The translations under genes and the position numbers were made by a program. Shown one piece after another: positions 8,697-16,626 of a DNA stretch of 64,000 nt (the first letter of the stretch is position 1; every line of letters starts with the position of its first letter). The notes under the pieces were generated by a model. The model worked only from the letters and a program-made list of their open reading frames with translations, did not search any database and was not told the DNA's origin. The DNA comes from Anaerostipes caccae L1-92 (GTDB lineage: Bacteria; Bacillota; Clostridia; Lachnospirales; Lachnospiraceae). The stretch spans positions 457,001 through 521,000 of the forward strand of contig NZ_AP023027.1 in NCBI RefSeq assembly GCF_014467075.1, written 5' to 3'.

Positions 8697-9710
8697 TTAT
8701 ACCGTGATTTCAGAAATTTTTACAGGGCGGTGTTCTTCCAGTGATTTCTTAGCTGCAAGCCCCATGAGTACCGGCTCAAGTCCGTCCATAACTCCCAGAG
8801 GTGTGTCTGTGTCTTTTTCAATGGCGTCGATAAAGCATTTAATTTCTTTTGCGTAAGCGGCCATATAGCGCTCCAGGAAGAAGTAAAGAGGTTTTTCTCC
8901 GGTTACACCGTCTGCATTGCTGATCACGGCTGAGGATACGGAATCATTTGCGGTAGCAACCATTCCTTTTGATCCGAATACTTCGGCTCTCTGATCGTAT
9001 CCGTAAACAGCTTTTCTTGAGTTGTCGATGACTGCGAGCGCGCCATTTTTCATTTTTAAAGTAATGACTGCAGTGTCCACATCCCCTGCCTCACCGATGG
9101 CCGGATCTACTAAGACGGCTGCTTCCACATATACCTCTTCGGCATCACATCCTGCCAGGAAGCGTACCATATCAAAGTCATGGATCGTCATGTCAAGGAA
9201 CATTCCGCCGGAGACTTTTACATAATCAGCACTTGGCGGTTCAGGGTCTCTGGATGTCACTTTGATGATCTGTGTCTCACCGATCTTTCCGGCAGCCACG
9301 GCATCTCTTACTGCTTCAAAGTTGTGGTCGAACCGGCGGTTAAATCCTACCTGATACTTTACATTGCTTTTTTTCAGAGCGTCTACGACTTCCTGGATTT
9401 TCTTTACGTCATGATCGATCGGCTTTTCACAGAAGACATGTTTTCCTGCCTCGATGGCTTCCACTGATATTGGAGAATGTGTATCTGTGGAAGAACATAT
9501 TAAAACAGCATCAATCTGAGGATCATTTAAGATATCTTTGTAATCTCTGGTTGTTTTTTCAACACCCATTTCTTTTGCCCATGCCGCTGTATCCTCTGCC
9601 ATAAAAGGATCTGCAAGTGTTTTCACCTTTGCGTTGCTAACTTGTGTACAGATGCTTTCTACATGTACTCTTCCGATTCTTCCTGCTCCAATAATACCTA
9701 CATTTACCAT
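8697..9710 (-). CDS. iolG: Gfo/Idh/MocA-family oxidoreductase, probable inositol 2-dehydrogenase
   Basis: NAD(P)-dependent dehydrogenase, 337 aa from the chosen start. It has an N-terminal Rossmann motif VGIIGAGRIGRVH, the family EKP motif (HVFCEKPID) that positions cofactor and substrate, and the catalytic region GGMFLDMTIHDFDM. The ATG at 9710 has AGAAAGGA about 10 nt upstream; the alternative start 27 bp upstream lacks a ribosome binding site. It is closest in pattern to myo-inositol 2-dehydrogenases (IolG), but the superfamily is broad and scyllo-inositol or other sugar substrates are possible. A second family member is at 29177. It is co-transcribed with the symporter. Confidence 0.75.
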   Translation of the reverse strand: MVNVGIIGAGRIGRVHVESICTQVSNAKVKTLADPFMAEDTAAWAKEMGVEKTTRDYKDILNDPQIDAVLICSSTDTHSPISVEAIEAGKHVFCEKPIDHDVKKIQEVVDALKKSNVKYQVGFNRRFDHNFEAVRDAVAAGKIGETQIIKVTSRDPEPPSADYVKVSGGMFLDMTIHDFDMVRFLAGCDAEEVYVEAAVLVDPAIGEAGDVDTAVITLKMKNGALAVIDNSRKAVYGYDQRAEVFGSKGMVATANDSVSSAVISNADGVTGEKPLYFFLERYMAAYAKEIKCFIDAIEKDTDTPLGVMDGLEPVLMGLAAKKSLEEHRPVKISEITV

Positions 9711-9868
9711 AATAAAAACGTCCTTTCTTATATTCAACTGGTCTGATTTCTTTATGAGTTAATCATATCAGGACAAAGATATTACCAAAACTAGTACTTT
9801 TTTTGGATTATGTAGTATTTTTATATAAAATTATGGGTGAATTATTTTTTGTGTCTTTTTTTTGGAAC

Positions 9869-9904
9869 AAAAAAAGAACCCGCATCAATAAACACAGGTT
9901 CTTT
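9869..9904 (-). terminator. mecA terminator
   Basis: On the minus strand AAAGAACC...GGTTCTTT (9904-9897 with 9880-9873) is followed by a T-run (A-run 9869-9875 on plus). It lies just downstream of the mecA stop. Confidence 0.75.
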
Positions 9905-9922
9905 CCTTTTTATTATGTTAAG

Positions 9923-10618
9923 TTAAAATTCGGCTATCTGCCGGATCGCATCCTCAGAAAGGATGGTTTGAAAATGTTCATCAAATAAAGCCTTAGTCGC
10001 ATAAGTATTTGGGATACGTTTGCTGTACTCTGAAAGTCTGCTGCGGACTTTTGTAAAGTCATACTTGTTGTCCTCGGCAGACAGGCAGAGATAATAACAG
10101 TTATTTTCGGTATCTTTATATAAGCGGCTTTCATGCGGAAAGCTTATCACCAGTTTTGCTGCATAAGCTACTTCTTCCAGGGAAGAAAAGCAGTATACGT
10201 CACAGTTGGAATCCATAATGGCCAGATGCATTGCATCAGCCAGTTCGGACAGATCGCTGTCAGAAGCATCGTCGAGGAAATTGAGAACTCCGTCGGAATC
10301 TTCCAGGTTCATATTGCCGGATGAAATCTTTGAGTTGACTAATTTCTCGTAACGGTCATTAAACTGATCGGCGTCTTCCACTTTCGTGACGACGAGTATC
10401 AGACATTCCTGGGAGACCGGGATCGCTTCTACCATAAGAGGAATGTTATTGGTCTCAAAACCTAATTCCTGAGAAGCTTTCTTCATCAGTTCGCGGAACA
10501 GTCCTTTGGCCTTATCGGAACCAAATGCCAGTTCGTTGAGCAGTGTCTCTTTTCCAGCAAGGTCAGCTTTATTCAAAGTACATCGGATTTGATTGTCACT
10601 AATTCGTTCTATCTTCAT
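9923..10618 (-). CDS. mecA: Adaptor protein MecA
   Basis: MecA-type adaptor that delivers substrate proteins to the ClpC unfoldase in Firmicutes, 231 aa. The N-terminal MKIERISDNQIRCTL substrate-binding segment and the C-terminal ClpC-binding half containing FSSLEEVAYAAKL, joined by an acidic linker, match the family. The start taken is the ATG at 10618, 8 nt after GGGAG; an ATG at 10624 and a GTG just before it lie too close to the ribosome binding site. It is a single-gene unit with its own promoter (10646-10674) and terminator. Confidence 0.88.
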   Translation of the reverse strand: MKIERISDNQIRCTLNKADLAGKETLLNELAFGSDKAKGLFRELMKKASQELGFETNNIPLMVEAIPVSQECLILVVTKVEDADQFNDRYEKLVNSKISSGNMNLEDSDGVLNFLDDASDSDLSELADAMHLAIMDSNCDVYCFSSLEEVAYAAKLVISFPHESRLYKDTENNCYYLCLSAEDNKYDFTKVRSRLSEYSKRIPNTYATKALFDEHFQTILSEDAIRQIAEF

Positions 10619-10645
10619 AGTCATCACTCCCTTACTTTATATTAT

Positions 10646-10674
10646 AGTATAGTATCTGAATGCATATGTGTAAA
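10646..10674 (-). promoter_or_regulatory. mecA promoter
   Basis: On the minus strand, TTTACA (10674-10669), a 17-bp spacer and TATACT (10651-10646). It lies 28 bp upstream of the chosen mecA start. Confidence 0.55.
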
Positions 10675-10711
10675 GTGTTTCTGAATAACTTACAAAAATA
10701 TACAGAAATAC

Positions 10712-10740
10712 TTGAAATAATTTACAGAATTTGCTATTAT
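10712..10740 (+). promoter_or_regulatory. Promoter of the small acidic protein gene with a long leader
   Basis: TTGAAA (10712-10717), a 17-bp spacer and TATTAT (10735-10740). The predicted leader of about 130 nt contains GGAAA/TTTCC and TGCC/GGCA hairpins and a direct repeat CTTCGCTG near 10773 and 10792. Confidence 0.45.
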
Positions 10741-10878
10741 AAACTTACAGCATATGGAAAAGAGCTCTTTCCTTCGCTGAGGCGCCGCATCTTCGCTGCC
10801 TTTTCGGCAGTGTCTTAAATTTATATATCATAGCACTTTTCTGGCTCATTTCACAAACATTTCAGAATGGAGATTATC

Positions 10879-11076
10879 ATGGGACATCGCAGTGATTTAT
10901 TGGATTATTTAGAACTTGGATTGGCAGTCCAGGTCGATGGAATACCCGTAGACAACAGCAATCAGGAACAAATGGATCTTATGCTTGAGGAAGATGATTC
11001 CTACATGAAAGACTTCATTGATGATGAGAAAGGGGAGATCTGTGCCGTCTATTATCAAAAAGTAACCAATCATTAA
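10879..11076 (+). CDS. Small acidic protein of unknown function
   Basis: A 65-residue protein beginning MGHRSDLLDYLELGLAVQV. The ATG at 10879 is preceded by GGAG at the right distance; the in-frame ATG at 10867 overlaps that ribosome binding site and is rejected. The protein is rich in Asp and Glu (a run QMDLMLEEDD near the middle), with no signal peptide or membrane segment. I do not recognise a family. It is a stand-alone gene between the divergent mecA and the convergent amidase, with its own promoter and a structured leader. The plausible RBS and promoter make it likely to be real. Confidence 0.6.
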   Translation: MGHRSDLLDYLELGLAVQVDGIPVDNSNQEQMDLMLEEDDSYMKDFIDDEKGEICAVYYQKVTNH

Positions 11077-11108
11077 ACAATGCGTCATCTATACCAGTAG
11101 TATCTCAA

Positions 11109-11139
11109 TTAAGCCAAGGGATTATTTCTCTTGGCTTAA
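11109..11139. terminator. Shared hairpin between convergent genes
   Basis: TTAAGCCAAG (11109-11118) pairs with CTTGGCTTAA (11130-11139). It overlaps the stop of the amidase gene and may end transcription from both sides. The T-runs are weak. Confidence 0.5.
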
Positions 11140-11808
11140 ATAGGATTGAATTCCCTTATAGATGGCCTGTGCTGCTTTCTCCTGATAAGCTTTATCCTGA
11201 AGTTTCTGCTTTTCTTCTTCATTGCTCAGAAAACCGCACTCTGCGATGACAGTTACATAAGGATTATCCCGAAGAAGAAAGTAATCGCTGTTTGCTTTTG
11301 CCACTCTGTGGTTGTCTGGATCTAAATTTTCAACCAGAGAACTTTGCAGGCAGTCAGCAAGCTGTTTCCCTTTTTGAGACCCCTGATAGTAAAATACCTG
11401 TGCACCGTGTACTTCACCGCTGGGATAGCTGTTCTGATGAACACTCACCACAAGAACCGGCTCGGCATCAAAGATAATCTGCTTCCTGTTGGAAAGATCG
11501 GAAACTTTCACGTTGGTCGTGCTGGTGGCCAGATTGTAGTCGCCGTCCCTGGTCATTTTTACCTTGAATTTTTTCTTCTCCAGGATCGTTTTTAATTTTT
11601 TTGATATGGCCAGATTGATGTCTTTTTCCAGCACATCTCCGCTGCCGACTTTTCCGGGATCATTGCCGCCGTGTCCGGGATCGATGATGATGACATTCTG
11701 TTTCCCGATCGTCTGGTTTACAAAGATCGGAAGGGTGATCGAGGAAATATAGAGCAGGACGATGATACAGAAGATCGCGCCCCCTAAAAGTTGTTTACGA
11801 TATTTCAT
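11122..11808 (-). CDS. cwlD: N-acetylmuramoyl-L-alanine amidase, CwlD-like
   Basis: Membrane-anchored zinc amidase (Amidase_3), 228 aa, cutting the bond between muramic acid and the peptide stem. A single N-terminal hydrophobic helix (about residues 8-29) acts as signal or anchor. Zinc-site residues are visible: His46 (DPGHGG), Glu61 (LEKDIN) and His124 (VSVHQNS), with catalytic Glu190 (AECGFLSN). Length and the ending IYKGIQSYL match CwlD, which starts muramic-delta-lactam formation in the spore cortex. Sporulation genes elsewhere in the window support that, but a general cell-wall amidase is possible. The start at 11808 follows GAGGTCTCCAA. Confidence 0.78.
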   Translation of the reverse strand: MKYRKQLLGGAIFCIIVLLYISSITLPIFVNQTIGKQNVIIIDPGHGGNDPGKVGSGDVLEKDINLAISKKLKTILEKKKFKVKMTRDGDYNLATSTTNVKVSDLSNRKQIIFDAEPVLVVSVHQNSYPSGEVHGAQVFYYQGSQKGKQLADCLQSSLVENLDPDNHRVAKANSDYFLLRDNPYVTVIAECGFLSNEEEKQKLQDKAYQEKAAQAIYKGIQSYLSQEK

Positions 11809-11867
11809 TTGGAGACCTCAGGACTTTTGTAATATTATATTCAGAACAAGGCCTGATATATGAATGA

Positions 11868-11928
11868 CATTTTCCGCATGATTTCCGCTCGGCTCTTAGA
11901 ATGCCTCGCTCCAATCATGCAGAAAATG
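11868..11928 (-). repeat. Interspersed 61-bp structured repeat, copy 1
   Basis: Inverted arms 11868-11883 and 11913-11928 (16 bp, one G-U pair when read on the minus strand) enclose the conserved core with GAGGCATTCTAAGAGCCG. In sense orientation it lies 44 bp beyond the stop of the alanine symporter gene. Copies 2 (35686) and 3 (41679) have the same length and core. Confidence 0.8.
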
Positions 11929-11971
11929 GACATAATGTATGATTTGTTAAAAGTTCTGATCTGTGATTTGG

Positions 11972-13423
11972 TCATTTTGGAAATTTTCTTTTGATGTCGT
12001 GCCGTCCCAGGTATTCGCCGGTCATTTTTACGACCTGGCCAGACAGCAGTGTGATGGAGATCAGATTCGGTATGGCCATCAACCCGTTAAAGGTATCCGA
12101 AAGGTTCCAGACAAAGGATAAGTGCAGAATGGAGCCTAAAAATATAAAATAGAGAAAAACAAGTTTATAATTGGTGACGGCTTTTCTGCCAAATAAATAG
12201 ACGGCTGCCGTCTCACCGTAAAAGGACCAGCCGATGAGGGTGGCAAATGCAAAGAATACGATGGCGATGGATACGAAGGCGGAGCCCCAGGAGCCGAAGA
12301 CTGTGGAGAAGGCAGCGCTGGTCAGGGGGACTCCGTTGGGCAGTGAATCAAAATGAATCGTGGTGCCCTGGGCCGCATCCAGAGCCATAGCCTTGAGATA
12401 GGTTCCCTCGTCATAGACACCGGAAGTGAGGATCGTAAGGGCTGTGATGGTACACATCACAACCGTGTCGGTAAATACTTCAAAGATACCCCACATGCCC
12501 TGGACAACGGGTTCTTTTGTGTCGGAGTTTGTATGTACGGTGACGGAACTTCCCAATCCTGCCTCATTGGAAAAGACCCCGCGGGAGATTCCTTTTTTCA
12601 TAGCAATGGTGATCCCGTAGCCAAGGACACCTCCTCCGGCAGCTTTTGGTGAGAAGGCACCGTGGAGGATCGAATGGATTGTGGATGGAATCCGGTCCAT
12701 GTGGACAAAAATAATCACAATACAGCCCAGTGTGAATAAGGCAGCCATGACCGGGATGATCTTTTCTGTCACGCCGGCGATCCGTTTGATGCCTCCCATT
12801 ATGACGAAACCTACCATGAACAGGGTGACGAGACCTGTGATCACCGGGGAAATTGAAAAGGTGGAGGAGAGCGCGGAGGCCATAGAGTTTGCCTGTGCCA
12901 TGTTTCCGATCCCGAGAGAAGCGAGAATACAGAATGCGGCAAAAAGAGAGGCCAGCCATTTTGCGCCGAGGCCCCGTTCCATATAGACCATGGCACCTCC
13001 GGCCCATTTTCCGTTTTTGTCCCGATAACGGTATTTCATTCCGAGTGTGACTTCCGCATAATGTGTCATCATTCCCAGGATCGAAGAAATCCACATCCAG
13101 AAAATAGCCCCGGGTCCTCCGGCAGTGATGGCAGTGGCGACTCCGGCGATATTTCCGGTTCCCAGGGTCCCGGCCAGGGCGGTGCAGAGGGACTGAAACT
13201 GTGAGATGGAAGCCGAATCCTTTGTTTTTCTTACCTCAGATTTTTTCAAAGAGGACAAGAGCGTGGAAGAGATCCACAATCTGAAATGTCTTAACTGGAA
13301 GCATTTTGTCCTAAGTGTAAACATCAGGCCGACACCTAAGAAACAGGCCAGCATAGGAGTTCCCCAGATAAAGGAATTGAATGCATCATTCAGACGGCTG
13401 ATCAGAGAAAATATTTGAACCAT
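11972..13423 (-). CDS. Alanine/glycine:cation symporter (AGCS family)
   Basis: Sodium- or proton-coupled amino-acid permease, 483 aa, with about 11 hydrophobic segments. AGCS signatures include ALAGTLGTGNIAGVATAI near residue 85, GAIFWMWISSILGM, and the later SRGVFSNEAGLGSSVTVHT. It starts with ATG at 13423 after AGAGG. It is a monocistronic minus-strand gene followed in sense by repeat copy 1. Alanine or glycine uptake is the family norm. Sodium coupling would match the sodium-type ATP synthase encoded nearby, but coupling ion is not proven by sequence. Confidence 0.9.
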   Translation of the reverse strand: MVQIFSLISRLNDAFNSFIWGTPMLACFLGVGLMFTLRTKCFQLRHFRLWISSTLLSSLKKSEVRKTKDSASISQFQSLCTALAGTLGTGNIAGVATAITAGGPGAIFWMWISSILGMMTHYAEVTLGMKYRYRDKNGKWAGGAMVYMERGLGAKWLASLFAAFCILASLGIGNMAQANSMASALSSTFSISPVITGLVTLFMVGFVIMGGIKRIAGVTEKIIPVMAALFTLGCIVIIFVHMDRIPSTIHSILHGAFSPKAAGGGVLGYGITIAMKKGISRGVFSNEAGLGSSVTVHTNSDTKEPVVQGMWGIFEVFTDTVVMCTITALTILTSGVYDEGTYLKAMALDAAQGTTIHFDSLPNGVPLTSAAFSTVFGSWGSAFVSIAIVFFAFATLIGWSFYGETAAVYLFGRKAVTNYKLVFLYFIFLGSILHLSFVWNLSDTFNGLMAIPNLISITLLSGQVVKMTGEYLGRHDIKRKFPK

Positions 13424-13572
13424 ATATCAAACCTCTTTGCGGCAATTAAAGTATTATATTCAGCCAGGCAGCAGGTTTATGATTTATGGCGGAAAACTCC
13501 CTGCTTTATTTTTTAGGAAAAGTTTGTTATAATGATTGTTAATGGGTTTTTCTCAGAAGAAGGATGGGTTTT

Positions 13573-14619
13573 ATGAAGACAATAGTGAGAAACGTTGAAA
13601 ACAAGGACAATAAGGAAGCGATCCGGGAAGCTGCCGGGCTTCTTCGGGAGGGGAAACTGGTAGCTTTTCCCACGGAGACAGTCTATGGACTTGGAGGCAG
13701 CGGCTGGATGGAAGAGGCCGCATCCAGAATCTACGAGGCAAAAGGGAGACCCTCTGACAATCCTCTCATCCTTCATATCGGGAGCATGGAGATGATCGAT
13801 GAGATCGCATCTTGCGTACCGGGGCCTGCCAAAAAAGCGATGGATGCTTTCTGGCCGGGTCCGCTGACCGTGATCCTGCCCAAAAGCGACAAGGTTCCAT
13901 ACCGGGTTACCGGGGGACTCGATTCCGTAGCCGTCCGGATGCCCAGTCATCCTGCAGCGCTGGCCCTGCTGAGAGAGGCGGGTGTTCCTGTGGCCGCGCC
14001 CAGCGCCAACACTTCGGGAAGGCCCAGCCCCACAAAGGCGGAACATGTGGTAGAAGACCTGGACGGCAAGATCCCGATGGTATTGGACGGGGGAAAAGTA
14101 GAAGTGGGCGTCGAATCGACGATCGTTGATTTTACCGGAGAAGTACCGGTCATTTTAAGGCCGGGAAAGATTACAAAAGATGAACTTGAGAAGGCTCTTT
14201 CGACAGAGGTGCTGATGAGTACTCTGTCAGTGAAAGAGGATACAGTGCCCAGGGCACCTGGAATGAAGTACAAGCACTATGCGCCGAAAGCTCAGCTGGT
14301 CCTTATCCTTGGAGAGGACAGAGAGAAAGTAGCAGAGGAGATCACGAAAAGGGTCCGTGACTGCCGTGAACAGGGCATGAAGACCGGAGTTATTGCCACG
14401 GAAGAGACAATGGGCGGTTATGATGCAGATGAGGTAATCTCTGTGGGGAGCCGCAGCCATATGGAGACAGTGACGGCAAACCTCTATGACGTGCTGAGAG
14501 AATTTGACCACAGAGACGTGGATGTGATCTTTTCAGAGGGATTTGAAGGTGAAGAGTATGAAGAAGCGGTGATGAACCGTCTGGTGAAAGCAGCGGGACA
14601 TCAGATGATCCGTGTTTAA
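13573..14619 (+). CDS. tsaC: Threonylcarbamoyl-AMP synthase (Sua5/TsaC2 type)
   Basis: Makes threonylcarbamoyl-adenylate from threonine, bicarbonate and ATP, the first step of t6A37 modification of ANN-decoding tRNAs. It has the N-terminal YrdC domain with FPTETVYGLGG and KGRPSDNPL, then VESTIVDF, and a C-terminal Sua5 domain (from about residue 235), so it is the long form (348 aa). The start is ATG 13573 with GAAGGA 8 nt upstream; ATG 13564 overlaps that site. It lies 12 bp before the phosphatase-RpiB gene. The order tsaC, LMW phosphatase, rpiB, then atp genes mirrors the Bacillus ywlC-ywlE-ywlF to atp neighbourhood. Confidence 0.92.
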   Translation: MKTIVRNVENKDNKEAIREAAGLLREGKLVAFPTETVYGLGGSGWMEEAASRIYEAKGRPSDNPLILHIGSMEMIDEIASCVPGPAKKAMDAFWPGPLTVILPKSDKVPYRVTGGLDSVAVRMPSHPAALALLREAGVPVAAPSANTSGRPSPTKAEHVVEDLDGKIPMVLDGGKVEVGVESTIVDFTGEVPVILRPGKITKDELEKALSTEVLMSTLSVKEDTVPRAPGMKYKHYAPKAQLVLILGEDREKVAEEITKRVRDCREQGMKTGVIATEETMGGYDADEVISVGSRSHMETVTANLYDVLREFDHRDVDVIFSEGFEGEEYEEAVMNRLVKAAGHQMIRV

Positions 14620-14631
14620 AAGGAGATTAGT

Positions 14632-15513
14632 TTGAAAAAAATTATATTTGTAAGTACGAACAACACCTGCCGCAGTTTTATTGCGGAATCGGTGCTGCGG
14701 AAATATTTAAAAGACGCTCACAGAAGAGACATCCAGGTGGAGTCCAAAGGACTCGTCGTATTATTTCCGGAGCCGGTACACACAAAAGCAGCAGACCTGG
14801 TCAGGAAGAGCGGGATTGAGATCATAGATTTCAAAGCGTCCCAGCTCACACAGGAAGATGTGGAGACCAGTGATCTGATTCTCACCATGAATGATAAGCA
14901 GAAAGAAAAAGTACTGGAAGACTATCATGGATATAAGGAAGTGGCCACCATCAACGAGTATGCCAATGATGAGGGGGCGGTCATCGACCCTTACGGGATG
15001 GATGATGAAGACTATGAACATTGCTTTGTACAGATTACACAACTAATCCATAAAATCTGGAACCATAAGTTAGGAGGAAATGAAATGATAGGTATTGGAA
15101 GCGATCACGGCGGGTATGCGCTGAAACAGGCGGTTATTAAGCACCTGGAGGAGAAAGGGCACGCGGTAAAAGACTACGGATGCTACTCAGAGGAGTCTTG
15201 TGATTACCCGGTATATGCAAAAGCGGTGGCTGAGGGCATACTGAAGGACGAAGTGAAGCAGGGAATTCTGATCTGCGGAACAGGAATCGGTATTTCCATT
15301 ACTGCCAATAAGATCAAAGGTATCCGGGCGGCACTGTGCGGAGACACATTCAGCGCAAGAGCAACAAGAGAACATAATAATGCCAACATACTGGCACTGG
15401 GGGCAAGAGTCACCGGAGAAGGCCTGGCACTTGATATCGTGGACACATTTTTAGAGACAAAATTTTCTAACGATGAGAGGCATATCCGCAGGATCAATAT
15501 GATCGAGGACTAA
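14632..15513 (+). CDS. rpiB: LMW protein-tyrosine-phosphatase-like domain fused to ribose-5-phosphate isomerase B
   Basis: A single 293-aa frame starting at TTG 14632 (AAGGAGA upstream). Residues 1 to about 150 are an LMW-PTP domain, but its signature reads FVSTNNTCRS where the family has VCxxNxCRS. The nucleophilic Cys is thus Ser8, while Arg14 and the general acid Asp119 (VIDPYG) remain. From Met152 the protein is a complete RpiB with GSDHGGYALK and LICGTGIGIS (catalytic Cys215), interconverting ribose-5-P and ribulose-5-P. An intact AGGAGG (15072-15077) precedes ATG 15085, the natural RpiB start, so free RpiB can probably also be made. In Bacillus these are two genes (ywlE, ywlF). A missing stop from sequencing error is possible but would not explain the Cys-to-Ser change. 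Confidence 0.85.
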   Translation: MKKIIFVSTNNTCRSFIAESVLRKYLKDAHRRDIQVESKGLVVLFPEPVHTKAADLVRKSGIEIIDFKASQLTQEDVETSDLILTMNDKQKEKVLEDYHGYKEVATINEYANDEGAVIDPYGMDDEDYEHCFVQITQLIHKIWNHKLGGNEMIGIGSDHGGYALKQAVIKHLEEKGHAVKDYGCYSEESCDYPVYAKAVAEGILKDEVKQGILICGTGIGISITANKIKGIRAALCGDTFSARATREHNNANILALGARVTGEGLALDIVDTFLETKFSNDERHIRRINMIED

Positions 15514-15667
15514 ATTTTAAGAAGATATTATACGGCATGGACAGCACTCGCGGCTTCTGTGCCGTATAACATTTTGACCAGTTTTCCGGCTTGCTGTCTC
15601 AGAGATGTAAGATTTCTTTATTCATTAGCCTTCTCCAGAAGATATTTCGTGTATTTCGTGCAAAAAG

Positions 15668-15699
15668 CTGCCGCACCTTTTTAGTGCGACAGTTTTTTT
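15668..15699 (+). terminator. Terminator after the rpiB fusion transcript
   Basis: CTGCCGCAC (15668-15676) pairs with GTGCGACAG (15684-15692, one G-U), followed by TTTTTTT. Confidence 0.75.
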
Positions 15700-15911
15700 A
15701 GAGTTTTTTAAACCACTATTTCCGTCACGCTTTGAAATGCGCACTTCCAATAGTGCTAAAAATATCGTTGGATAGCTTCTTGTGTTCAAGGAATACTTGT
15801 CCGGAAAACAAGAAAAAGAATAAATACCAGATAAATATGGAAATAATAGCTACTGTAAAAGGAATGCCCTCGGTTACAGAGCTTTTTTTCCTAGCCATAA
15901 TATGCTTTGGA

Positions 15912-15920
15912 TGATATAAT
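15912..15920 (+). promoter_or_regulatory. Extended -10 promoter of the atp operon
   Basis: TGATATAAT forms an extended -10 element 40 bp upstream of atpZ. No good -35 hexamer is visible, which is acceptable for extended -10 promoters. Confidence 0.45.
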
Positions 15921-15959
15921 TACAAAGTGTGAGTAGAAACTTTTTTCAAGGAGGTCTTT

Positions 15960-16196
15960 ATGAAGATCAATAAGGACATTGTCCGTTCGTTATCTCTGAT
16001 AACACAGCTGGGAATTACGATTCTGACATCGACATTTCTGTGCATGTTTTTAGGCCTCTGGCTGGACCGAAAGTTTTCTACCCATTTTTTTATCCCGTTA
16101 TTGATTCTGGGCATTGGCGGAGGACTGAGCGGTGCCTGGAAACTCATAAGGAATGTCAGTGAAGACCAGGAGGGTGATGATGACAGAAGAATTTAA
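15960..16196 (+). CDS. atpZ: AtpZ/AtpI-like small membrane protein (ATP synthase operon gene 1)
   Basis: A 78-aa protein with two hydrophobic helices (about 15-35 and 43-60) separated by the short loop LDRKFSTHFF. It matches the AtpZ family often found first in atp operons of sodium-dependent and anaerobic bacteria and linked to Mg2+/Ca2+ supply or rotor-ring assembly. The ATG at 15960 is preceded by AAGGAGGTC. It overlaps atpI. The function is inferred from family and position; small size limits certainty. Confidence 0.72.
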   Translation: MKINKDIVRSLSLITQLGITILTSTFLCMFLGLWLDRKFSTHFFIPLLILGIGGGLSGAWKLIRNVSEDQEGDDDRRI

Positions 16197-16611
16197 AGAA
16201 ATCAATCCCGTTCTTTTGGAATTGCTGGCCGGATTGGGGATCTACGGTGCGGCGGCCGGTGCAGCCGGCATGGTCACATCAGGGGGATCTCTGTACTTTC
16301 TGGCAGGGATTCTTGCGGGCCTGTTTTTTGCAGTCTGTCTGATCCTGAATATGTATCTGACCATTGATACTGCGCTGGATCTGGATCCCGAGTCTGCAAA
16401 TAAGTATATGGTAAGGCGGACTCTGGTCCGCAAGGTTCTGACTGTCCTTGCGGCAGCTGTTGGGATTAAGATCCATATGCTGACATTTTCAGGGATCATA
16501 CTTGGAGTTTTGGGGATTAAAATAGCCGCATATCTGCAGCCGCTGATCCACCGCCGTGTATCGGAAAGACGATCCGGCAGGAACGAAGAAGTAGAAAGTA
16601 AAATGAATTAA
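16180..16611 (+). CDS. atpI: ATP synthase subunit I (AtpI)
   Basis: A 143-aa membrane protein with four predicted helices and a charged C-terminus, in the position of AtpI, the chaperone that helps assemble the c-ring. Two adjacent ATGs exist (16177 and 16180); AGGAGGG at 16168-16174 is better spaced for 16180. It overlaps the end of atpZ by 17 bp and is followed 15 bp later by atpB. Sequence conservation in this family is poor, so the call leans on topology and context. Confidence 0.78.
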   Translation: MTEEFKEINPVLLELLAGLGIYGAAAGAAGMVTSGGSLYFLAGILAGLFFAVCLILNMYLTIDTALDLDPESANKYMVRRTLVRKVLTVLAAAVGIKIHMLTFSGIILGVLGIKIAAYLQPLIHRRVSERRSGRNEEVESKMN

Positions 16612-16626
16612 AAAGGAGGGAATGCT

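Larger units (their letters stand above)
15514..15959 (+). other. 446-bp non-coding region between rpiB fusion and atp operon
   Basis: No convincing gene. It holds a hairpin TTATACGGCA/TGCCGTATAA around 15540-15573; an alternative pairing GACAGCA (about 15550) with TGCTGTC (about 15592) that would compete with it; a terminator at 15668-15699; and the atp promoter near 15912-15920. A 60-codon open frame at 15732-15914 has no ribosome binding site and runs into the promoter, so I leave it out. Confidence 0.6.

Noticed and set aside
15540..15573. Another copy of the 61-bp repeat
   Set aside because: The stem is only 10 bp and the interior CGGCTTCTGTGCC matches the core too poorly to exclude chance.
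15732..15914. 60-codon frame before the atp operon
   Set aside because: No ribosome binding site, odd composition, and it overlaps the extended -10 promoter.
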